DNA from: Pseudomonadales bacterium
GTDB taxonomy: Bacteria > Pseudomonadota > Gammaproteobacteria > Pseudomonadales > Azotimanducaceae
Assembly: GCA_028822125.1 (NCBI GenBank)
Contig: JAPKEK010000225.1
Location: 1-5,292, forward strand
DNA: 5,292 bases
Reading direction: 5' to 3'
Shown here: piece by piece, positions 1 through 5,292 of the stretch
Layout: the number at the start of each line of letters is the position of its first letter
Numbering within the stretch: the first letter of the stretch is position 1
Made by a program: the position numbers and the translations under genes
Notes under the pieces: generated by a model
Database searches by the model: none
What the model was told of the DNA's origin: nothing
The model's input: only the letters and a program-made list of their open reading frames with translations

Positions 1-1125
1 GCCCGTCTTTATGGTGTCAAAATAGATTGGTGGTATGACGGTCGACGCGACCTGATTGATTCTACAGCGGCTGCCAATCGATTTCTCGCAGACCTTTGCA
101 ACTATTTCGATGGTGATTGGGAACTCGCCTTGGCTGCCTACAATTCCGGTATGGGTAATGTTGGCAAAGCCATCAAGCAAAATAAAAAACAGCGCAAGCC
201 AGCAAGTTTCTGGGATTTAAAATTACCTCGTGAAACTCAAGCCTATGTGCCAAAACTGCTGGCCCTGAGTGCCATCATAAAGGACCCAGCTCACTACAAT
301 ATCGAGCTACGCAGCATTGCAAATCAACCGTATCTGGAAGTGGTCGCTATCGAATCGCAACTGGATCTAGCCCTGGCTGCTGAACTTGCTGATGTTCATA
401 TCGATGAAATTTACCGCCTCAACGCCGGCCATAATCAATGGGCCACTCATCCTGAAGGCCCGCACAGGCTATTGTTGCCTGTTAACAAGGCCAAAAACTT
501 CAGACAGCAACTGAAGCAGCTACCCGATTCCAGCAGAATCAGCTGGAAAAGACACACCATAAAAGCAGGAGAAAATCTAGGTAGCATAGCCCAGCGTTAT
601 GCCCTGAATGTGCCCACAATAAAACGTACAAACAACCTCAACAGCGACCTGATCAGGACCGGTGACACACTCATGATCCCTAGCCCAAGCGCCGAAAAGT
701 ATGATATGTCAAAAATCGGCCGGGCAGACAAACGAGCAAATTACTACAGTCATCAATACGGGACTAAACCGATCATTTATCACACCACCGAAGGTGACAG
801 CCTCTGGTCTATTGCTAAGCAATTTAATATATCAATCCGGGCCCTGGCCAGATGGAATAGCATAGGTACCACAGGTGTACTCGCACAGGGAAAAGAAATG
901 AAGATCTTTACCCCTGCAAACACCAGGCAGCACCCCTTATCTTCAGCAATGTTGCGAAAAATCCATTACAAAATTCGCGAGGGAGATTCGCTGGCCAGAA
1001 TAGCCAGCAAATTCAGAGTTTCAGTAGATAATATCAGAAACTGGAATGAAGGGATCAGGAACAGGGCTTATATACATCCGGGCGATAAAATTACAATTAT
1101 TGTTGACGTGTCCGCAGCGCCCTGA
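1..1125 (+). CDS. mltD: Membrane-bound lytic murein transglycosylase D, C-terminal part (5' end outside window)
   Basis: The frame is open from base 1 and ends at TGA 1123-1125, giving 374 visible residues. An internal TTG at 130 is not the start, because strong family similarity continues upstream of it. MltD cleaves the MurNAc-GlcNAc bond of peptidoglycan from the outer membrane, forming 1,6-anhydroMurNAc ends. Visible parts: the end of the SLT/goose-lysozyme-like domain (ARLYGV at 1-6, the YDGRRD...ST segment at 12-22, LALAAYNSG at 42-50, LPRETQAYVPKLLAL at 75-89); a degenerate LysM-like region at about 111-161; then three LysM repeats at about 185-227, 259-304 and 322-369. The signal peptide, lipobox and catalytic Glu should lie upstream, the Glu by only about 20-25 codons, and cannot be checked. 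E. coli MltD (452 aa, as recalled) has two clear LysM repeats, so this protein has one more. It converges on ppiD with an 11-base gap. Family assignment is firm. Confidence 0.93.
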   Translation, partial: ARLYGVKIDWWYDGRRDLIDSTAAANRFLADLCNYFDGDWELALAAYNSGMGNVGKAIKQNKKQRKPASFWDLKLPRETQAYVPKLLALSAIIKDPAHYNIELRSIANQPYLEVVAIESQLDLALAAELADVHIDEIYRLNAGHNQWATHPEGPHRLLLPVNKAKNFRQQLKQLPDSSRISWKRHTIKAGENLGSIAQRYALNVPTIKRTNNLNSDLIRTGDTLMIPSPSAEKYDMSKIGRADKRANYYSHQYGTKPIIYHTTEGDSLWSIAKQFNISIRALARWNSIGTTGVLAQGKEMKIFTPANTRQHPLSSAMLRKIHYKIREGDSLARIASKFRVSVDNIRNWNEGIRNRAYIHPGDKITIIVDVSAAP

Positions 1126-1136
1126 GTCAAACCGAA

Positions 1137-3020
1137 TCAATAACCTGTGACGTCTGCTTCCTGCTTGCGAGAGCTCTGATAATTCTGCATATCAAACCCG
1201 CCCAGTTGCATGGCCATAACCTGCCGTAAGCCCTGCATATCAACCTCGTCCACAGAATCTGGCCCCTTGGCCTTAACATTAGTCACCGAGATTACCGCCG
1301 CTCCACCATTATCCAGCAAGGTGTAACCCACACTTTTAGAGACCGAGTCCGGCTTTGGTAAAGAAAAAGCTTTATTTCTTATGGCTTCTGGCACATCAGA
1401 CTGATAGCGCTGCACAGCCGCCACAACTTCCCATTCAAGACCAAACTGATCCGCGACATATCTTGTTATATCACCCTGCTCTAGCATACCTACGGCTTGC
1501 TCAGCTTGCTGTTCGGCCAGGCTGGACGCTTTTTCAGCTTCCAACTGGACAACAATTTCTGCTTGCACTGTCTCCAGCGTACGTAATTCACTGGGTTGAT
1601 AGGTTTTCACTCTAACGATCAAGGCTCGACTATCAGATTCTTCAATCAAAGCGCTGTTATTACCATCTATTAACAGATCCGGCGAAAAAACAGCCTCTTT
1701 AACAGCGCTATTGGCGAACAATCCAGCTGATGATGCTCGATCGAGCATACCAGTAGATTTGATCTCAAGTTGTAACTGCTCAGCAATGCCCTGAAGGTCA
1801 GGATCCTCAAACGCCAATTCATCCATTATTGAGACCTTGCTAATGTATTCTTCAGCGATTACTTCTTCTGTAAATGCGAGACTCACTTCTTCCTTTATGG
1901 TTTCAAGTTCCGGTGTTACCTGGGCCTTCAACTCAGTTAACTGCAGCAAATGAAATCCAAACTGAGTTTCAACCACCGCAGAAACCTCGCCCAGTTCAGA
2001 CAACCCCTGTGCCGCTATCTCAAAGGGTTTGACAAAAACATCGGGTGACATATAGCCAAGATCACCGCCTTGAGTGGCACTTCCAGGATCCTGCGAAAAT
2101 GTTACTGCCAATTCGGCAAAATTTTCACCTGAGTCCAGGCGTGCTTTTATCCCTTCAATATCGACGAGTGCGGCCGCCATATCATTGTCCTCTGGCGCTA
2201 TAAGAATATGCGACAGACGCCTCTTCTCTGGCTGGCTGAACAGGTCCGCGCGATTGCTATAAAACGTCTGCAGTTCCTCATCGCTGATACTTACCTTATC
2301 CATCAGCATAGAACGGGTCAGTTCTACATATTCTATATCCATTAGTTCCGGTGAAAAAAACCGATTCTGATTGACATCATAATAAGCAGCAACTTCTGAA
2401 TCGCTAACAGTAACCTCTTCTTTCTTCATTGCCTGTGAAAATTCAAGGTACGCAATATCTCGAGTCTGCTGCATCAGGCTGGCCGCCTGTCGAAGCTCTG
2501 CATCAGTTACAAATACCGTTGACCGCAGGCCATCACTTAACTGCTGAATGGCTTTGTCTTTTCGTAATTCTTCACGATAAGTGGCCGGTGAATAACCTGC
2601 ACCTGCCAGCACCACTCGAAACTGATCAGTACTAAATAGACCATTAACCTGAAATACTTCAGTAGCAGTAATATCCTTATCCAAATTTTTATCGCCTACC
2701 GTGAGATCAAGGTTATCGATTGATTGACTCAACACCTCCCGGTCTACTAGAGAATTCAAAACATTCTGCCTTAAAGAATCCTCATCAATATCTTCCGGGG
2801 AGGCATTGTTGGCCAATTGCATCCTTCTACGTCGCTCTACCGCAATCTCCATTTCCTGTTGAGTAATATCTACGCCGTTAATGGTTGCAACCTTGGCAAC
2901 CGGAGCCAGAAATGTTGTGATTGAACCAAGGCCGAAGAAACCAAAGGCGATAACAATCAAGCCAATGATAATTTTTGTTCCTAATCCCTGATTACGTTCC
3001 TGCATACTCATAATCGACAT
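1137..3020 (-). CDS. ppiD: Periplasmic membrane-anchored chaperone PpiD (SurA-N / parvulin-type peptidyl-prolyl isomerase)
   Basis: Complete 627-residue protein, close to E. coli PpiD (623 aa). PpiD is anchored in the inner membrane with its bulk in the periplasm; in E. coli it works near the SecYEG translocon on emerging envelope proteins. Seen here: a short N-terminal cytoplasmic stretch with one transmembrane helix (about 15-38, KIIIGLIVIAFGFFGLG), a SurA-N-like chaperone region (about 40-260), one parvulin domain (about 266-365) and a C-terminal helical region (about 366-627, with an Ala/Glu-rich helix near 482-515). The parvulin core has SHIL with His271, FSQDPGSATQGGDLGY at 308-323, Phe333, and FGFHLLQL with His357. 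This is closer to catalytically active parvulins than the E. coli PpiD domain, which is reported inactive. The first ATG is preferred because AGGAG lies 9 bases before it; ATGs at codons 4 and 6 are spaced less well. It is separated from hupB by a terminator, so an own promoter is inferred. Confidence 0.95.
   Translation of the reverse strand: MSIMSMQERNQGLGTKIIIGLIVIAFGFFGLGSITTFLAPVAKVATINGVDITQQEMEIAVERRRRMQLANNASPEDIDEDSLRQNVLNSLVDREVLSQSIDNLDLTVGDKNLDKDITATEVFQVNGLFSTDQFRVVLAGAGYSPATYREELRKDKAIQQLSDGLRSTVFVTDAELRQAASLMQQTRDIAYLEFSQAMKKEEVTVSDSEVAAYYDVNQNRFFSPELMDIEYVELTRSMLMDKVSISDEELQTFYSNRADLFSQPEKRRLSHILIAPEDNDMAAALVDIEGIKARLDSGENFAELAVTFSQDPGSATQGGDLGYMSPDVFVKPFEIAAQGLSELGEVSAVVETQFGFHLLQLTELKAQVTPELETIKEEVSLAFTEEVIAEEYISKVSIMDELAFEDPDLQGIAEQLQLEIKSTGMLDRASSAGLFANSAVKEAVFSPDLLIDGNNSALIEESDSRALIVRVKTYQPSELRTLETVQAEIVVQLEAEKASSLAEQQAEQAVGMLEQGDITRYVADQFGLEWEVVAAVQRYQSDVPEAIRNKAFSLPKPDSVSKSVGYTLLDNGGAAVISVTNVKAKGPDSVDEVDMQGLRQVMAMQLGGFDMQNYQSSRKQEADVTGY
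1733..1748. repeat. Perfect 16-bp palindrome inside ppiD
   Basis: ATGCTCGA at 1733-1740 is followed directly by its reverse complement TCGAGCAT at 1741-1748. It lies within the ppiD coding sequence, over residues Met-Leu-Asp-Arg-Ala of the C-terminal region. There is no spacer, so it is a possible site for a dimeric DNA-binding protein rather than a transcript hairpin. It may be chance; no function can be assigned. Confidence 0.6.
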
Positions 3021-3029
3021 TGGTTATAG

Positions 3030-3034
3030 CTCCT
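3030..3034 (-). promoter_or_regulatory. Ribosome binding site of ppiD
   Basis: Read on the minus strand, AGGAG is followed by nine bases and then ATG at 3020-3018. Two more in-frame ATGs follow at codons 4 and 6, but they lie 18 and 24 bases from this site, so it favours the first one. Confidence 0.7.
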
Positions 3035-3066
3035 GCGGTCATTCAAAAGCGCCAGTTTACACTAAT

Positions 3067-3089
3067 GAATTAAGTCCTTGCTTAAATTC
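3067..3089. repeat. Imperfect inverted repeat upstream of ppiD (possible operator)
   Basis: GAATTAAG at 3067-3074 and CTTAAATTC at 3081-3089 are complementary apart from one extra base, with six bases between them. The repeat lies 47-69 bases upstream of the ppiD ATG, between the hupB terminator and the ppiD ribosome binding site, where the ppiD promoter should be. The position would suit an operator. However, the region is A+T rich, where such repeats arise easily, and no convincing sigma-70 -35/-10 pair is visible beside it. Confidence 0.35.
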
Positions 3090-3121
3090 CTGATTAAAAA
3101 GGCAAAGCATTTTAAATACAC

Positions 3122-3147
3122 AAAAAAATGGCGCCTAAGGCGCCATT
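3122..3147 (-). terminator. Rho-independent terminator of hupB
   Basis: Read on the minus strand, AATGGCGCC (3147-3139), a three-base loop TTA and GGCGCCATT (3135-3127) form a perfect 9-bp stem with a GC-rich core. The stem runs into seven T residues (3128-3122), the last two bases of the stem being part of that run. It lies 87 bases past the hupB stop codon and about 100 bases before the ppiD start. It should end transcripts coming from hupB, or from lon and hupB. On the plus strand no T run follows the stem, so it is not an obvious two-way terminator. Confidence 0.9.
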
Positions 3148-3173
3148 GATTATGATTCTCATTTCATCTGTTC

Positions 3174-3189
3174 AACGGTCATGGCCGTT
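3174..3189. repeat. Short imperfect palindrome in the hupB 3' untranslated region
   Basis: AACGG at 3174-3178 pairs with CCGTT at 3185-3189 around six bases TCATGG, which would make a small 5-bp hairpin in the hupB transcript between the stop codon and the terminator. It has no T run and is weak, so it is not called a terminator. It could slightly protect the mRNA 3' end or be chance. Confidence 0.3.
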
Positions 3190-3234
3190 ATTGGTCCAGG
3201 TTTTAGGAAGATTGAAACGTAAAACTATCCAGTC

Positions 3235-3507
3235 CTAATTAACCGCATCTTTTAGAGCCTTGCCAGCTTTAAAGGCGGGCACATTTGCCGCTTTTATCTG
3301 TATTTCAGCACCCGTCTGAGGGTTTCGACCCATTCGTGCTGCTCGAGGCCGAACTGAAAAAGTACCAAACCCGACCAGTGTTACGCTATCTCCACCCTTA
3401 AGTGATGAAGAAATGGAGTCCACTACCGAATCCAATGCTCTACCAGCAGCTGCTTTGGAAATATCAGCCGATGCTGCGATGTTATCTATGAGTTCTTGCT
3501 TATTCAA
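3235..3507 (-). CDS. hupB: DNA-binding protein HU, beta-type
   Basis: Complete 90-residue HU-family protein, exactly the usual length. HU binds and bends DNA without strong sequence preference as a dimer and compacts the nucleoid, with roles in replication, repair and regulation. The N-terminal helical dimerisation part (MNKQELIDNIAASADISKAA) is followed by the family signature VGFGTFSVRPRAARMGRNPQTG at about 45-66, including Pro63 at the tip of the DNA-binding arm, and by the C-terminal VPAFKAGKALKDAVN. The start codon is TTG (3507-3505), fixed by the conserved MNKxELI start, an AAGGGG site six bases upstream, and no ATG or GTG between it and the in-frame stop upstream. The location directly after lon and before ppiD supports hupB over hupA or an IHF subunit. 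A strong terminator lies 87 bases downstream. No terminator is visible between lon and hupB, so some co-transcription with lon is possible. Confidence 0.96.
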   Translation of the reverse strand: MNKQELIDNIAASADISKAAAGRALDSVVDSISSSLKGGDSVTLVGFGTFSVRPRAARMGRNPQTGAEIQIKAANVPAFKAGKALKDAVN

Positions 3508-3513
3508 TATATA

Positions 3514-3519
3514 CCCCTT
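3514..3519 (-). promoter_or_regulatory. Ribosome binding site of hupB, defining the TTG start
   Basis: Read on the minus strand, AAGGGG is followed by six bases (TATATA) and then TTG. The good spacing, together with the conserved HU N-terminus, supports initiation at this non-ATG codon. Confidence 0.75.
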
Positions 3520-3551
3520 ATCTAACCGTTTTAGTGATTAACTTGGAATTG

Positions 3552-3585
3552 ATTCTATTCAGCTTCTGCGTCGTAAAATTCCCAA
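3552..3585 (-). promoter_or_regulatory. Weak candidate hupB promoter elements
   Basis: On the minus strand, TAGAAT (3557-3552) matches the sigma-70 -10 consensus at five of six positions and would put the transcript start about 40 bases before the hupB TTG. The best -35-like hexamer upstream, TTGGGA (3585-3580), is 22 bases away, which is too far for a normal pair. Hence only the -10-like element has any weight. E. coli hupB is known to have its own promoters in the lon-hupB gap, so a promoter is expected somewhere here. Confidence 0.22.
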
Positions 3586-3646
3586 ATCTGTGCTTTTGAT
3601 CCCTTCACATTTTATCAGGCCCACTTGGAGAATCAAGTAAATATGC

Positions 3647-5292
3647 TCAATGAGCGCTAATACGTGAGTCCTCTCCCTTATCCTGACTGCTATCGCTGGC
3701 ATTTTCTACAGGCGTGGGCATTCGTTGCAAAGCAACTTCGAGAACTTCATCGATCCATTTTACTGGAATTATTTCCAGTTCTCCCTTGATATTTTCTGGA
3801 ATTTCCTTCAGATCCCTTTTATTTTCATCCGGGATCATGACAACTTTTATTCCCCCCCTGTGGGCTGCCAGTAATTTTTCTTTCAGGCCACCAATAGGTA
3901 ATACCTGGCCGCGTAAAGTAATCTCCCCAGTCATGGCAACTTCAGCTCGCGCTGGTATGCCAGTCAGAACCGAGACGATAGCGGTACACAGCGCAATCCC
4001 AGCGCTGGGCCCATCTTTCGGGGTTGCTCCTTCGGGCATGTGGATATGCAGGTCAAATTTTTCGTGAAAATCTGCGGAAATACCCAACACACCTGCTCTG
4101 CTACGCACAACCGTTATAGCCGCCTGAATCGACTCCTGCATGACATCGCCCAGGGAGCCGGTTTTGGTGGTCACCCCTTTACCCGCAACAGCAGCACTCT
4201 CAATGGTCAGTAATTCACCTCCGACACTGGTCACTGCTAAACCAGTCACCTGGCCTACCTGGTCTTCCACTTCGGCACGGCCGAAACTATATCGGCGTAC
4301 CCCCGAAAAAGTCTCTAATTGATCGCTATCTATTTCCAGGCTTACCTGCTTGGCAGATCCAGCAGCTTGCTTTACAACCTTCCTACATATTTTGGCAACT
4401 TCCCTTTCCAGGCCTCGGACACCAGCCTCTTTGGTGTAATACCTTATAAGATCAACGATGGCTGCTCCGGTCAGCGTCAACTCGTCTTTACTAAGACCAT
4501 TATTTTTCAGTTGCTTGGGAATCAGGAATCGAGTTGCTATATTGTGTTTTTCATCTTCGGTATACCCGGGAATCCGAATAACCTCCATTCGGTCCAGTAG
4601 CGGCGCTGGAATATTCATGGAGTTAGAAGTGCAGATAAACATCACCTCAGACAGGTCATAATCAACTTCCAGGTAGTGATCATTAAAAGAATTATTCTGC
4701 TCTGGATCAAGCACTTCGAGCAACCCAGAGGAAGGATCACCACGGTGATCCTGGCCCATTTTATCGACTTCATCGAACAGGAACAGCGGGTTCCGAACCG
4801 CCACTTTTGATAATTTCTGAATTATTTTCCCTGGCATGGAACCAATGTAAGTGCGTCGATGGCCCCTTATTTCAGCTTCGTCCCGAACTCCTCCTAGGGC
4901 CATTCGAACAAATTTACGACTGGTTGCCCTGGCTATCGATTCGCCCAGGGACGTCTTACCGACGCCAGGAGGTCCAACCAGGCACAGCACCGGCCCTTTA
5001 TTCTTTTTCACTCTCTTCTGCACAGAAAGGAACTCTAAAATTCGATCCTTAACGTCAACTAAACCGTAATGATCTTCATCAAGGATCTTTTCAGCCTCGA
5101 CAATATTAGTCTTCAGTCTGGACTGCTTTTTCCAGGGTGTATTCAACATCCAGTCAATATAGCCCCTCACAACAGTCGCCTCGGCGGACATGGGAGGCAT
5201 CATTTTGAGTTTCTTTATCTCAGCCAAAGTCTTATCAAAGGCTTCTTTAGGCATTCCAGATTCTTTTAACCTTAACTGCAACTCTTCTATCT
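3647..5292 (-). CDS. lon: ATP-dependent Lon protease (endopeptidase La), C-terminal part (5' end outside window)
   Basis: The frame runs through the right window edge and ends at TGA 3649-3647, giving 547 full codons. The TTG at 5281-5279 is internal, since the family sequence continues upstream. Lon is a cytoplasmic hexameric AAA+ serine protease that unfolds and degrades misfolded and selected regulatory proteins. Residues counted from the codon at 5290-5288: end of the coiled N-terminal region (1-45), Walker A GPPGVGKTS at 106-114, Walker B FLFDEVDK at 170-177, arginine finger in LLDRMEVI (Arg234), sensor-2 in GVRGLER (Arg292), catalytic Ser429 in PKDGPSAG and Lys472 in GGLKEKLL. Spacings between these match E. 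coli Lon (K362, R484, R542, S679, K722) with no net length change. About 250 N-terminal residues (substrate-binding LON domain) are missing. The C-terminus is about 12 residues longer than in E. coli, with a polar acidic tail. The protein is predicted active. hupB follows after 139 bases. Confidence 0.97.
   Translation of the reverse strand, partial: IEELQLRLKESGMPKEAFDKTLAEIKKLKMMPPMSAEATVVRGYIDWMLNTPWKKQSRLKTNIVEAEKILDEDHYGLVDVKDRILEFLSVQKRVKKNKGPVLCLVGPPGVGKTSLGESIARATSRKFVRMALGGVRDEAEIRGHRRTYIGSMPGKIIQKLSKVAVRNPLFLFDEVDKMGQDHRGDPSSGLLEVLDPEQNNSFNDHYLEVDYDLSEVMFICTSNSMNIPAPLLDRMEVIRIPGYTEDEKHNIATRFLIPKQLKNNGLSKDELTLTGAAIVDLIRYYTKEAGVRGLEREVAKICRKVVKQAAGSAKQVSLEIDSDQLETFSGVRRYSFGRAEVEDQVGQVTGLAVTSVGGELLTIESAAVAGKGVTTKTGSLGDVMQESIQAAITVVRSRAGVLGISADFHEKFDLHIHMPEGATPKDGPSAGIALCTAIVSVLTGIPARAEVAMTGEITLRGQVLPIGGLKEKLLAAHRGGIKVVMIPDENKRDLKEIPENIKGELEIIPVKWIDEVLEVALQRMPTPVENASDSSQDKGEDSRISAH
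4733..4752. repeat. Inverted repeat inside lon (9-bp arms)
   Basis: AGGATCACC at 4733-4741 and GGTGATCCT at 4744-4752 are exact reverse complements separated by AC. The repeat lies in the AAA+ module just after Walker B, over residues DHRGDP, and partly follows from that near-symmetrical run of codons. RGDP is conserved in Lon, so protein constraint explains part of the symmetry. An RNA hairpin would have to open its innermost pair to form a loop. Confidence 0.55.

Noticed and set aside
130..132. TTG at 130 as the start of the transglycosylase gene
   Set aside because: The same frame is open to base 1 and encodes conserved MltD sequence before this codon, so the gene starts outside the window.
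1355..1615. Plus-strand open frame of 86 codons opposite ppiD
   Set aside because: It is antisense to a well-supported ppiD, shows no recognisable domain, and its composition reads as a shadow of the real frame.
2074..2635. Two further plus-strand open frames (2074-2262 and 2429-2635) opposite ppiD
   Set aside because: Both are short, lack recognisable features and lie wholly opposite conserved PpiD coding sequence.
3508..3646. Terminator or small RNA gene between lon and hupB
   Set aside because: I found no GC-rich stem followed by a T run and no tRNA-like or other folded RNA pattern; only a weak -10-like hexamer is present.
3714..5269. Several plus-strand open frames of 60-117 codons opposite lon
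   Set aside because: They overlap each other and lie opposite highly conserved Lon domains; the protein sequences look like reverse-frame shadows.
5279..5281. TTG at 5281 as the start of lon
   Set aside because: The frame stays open to the window edge, and Lon needs about 250 more N-terminal residues; the codon is an internal Leu.
1..5292. Undescribed defence, mobile or biosynthetic system
   Set aside because: All four genes are recognisable housekeeping genes, three in a well-known conserved order, with no direct repeats, integrase, transposase or unusual composition.

Overview
The window looks like an ordinary chromosomal stretch from a gammaproteobacterium of moderate G+C. Protein similarities recalled from memory and the gene order lon - hupB - ppiD on one strand both point this way; that order is the well-known one in Escherichia, Pseudomonas and many marine gammaproteobacteria. 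The genus cannot be fixed from the sequence alone.

Layout. Bases 1-1125 (+) hold the 3' two thirds or so of a membrane-bound lytic murein transglycosylase D gene (mltD), cut by the left window edge. It faces, across only 11 bases, a complete minus-strand ppiD (1137-3020), a periplasmic membrane-anchored SurA/parvulin-type chaperone. Upstream of ppiD (to its right) lie a 214-base gap with a clear intrinsic terminator for hupB, then a complete hupB (3235-3507, minus, TTG start), a 139-base gap, and the 3' part of the ATP-dependent protease gene lon (3647 to the right edge, minus). No gene-free stretch exceeds 214 bases.

How the genes relate. Lon (cytoplasmic protein quality control), HU (nucleoid protein; E. 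coli HU is a reported Lon substrate) and PpiD (periplasmic folding at the Sec exit site) form a conserved housekeeping neighbourhood. The hupB terminator suggests that ppiD is mostly expressed from its own promoter, whereas no terminator is visible between lon and hupB. MltD remodels peptidoglycan and is transcribed towards ppiD.

I found no mobile element, CRISPR array, tRNA/rRNA or unfamiliar gene, and I do not think the window contains an undescribed system. The points worth a second look are small: a PpiD with an apparently complete parvulin active site, a non-ATG hupB start, a tight convergent junction without terminator, and several inverted repeats.
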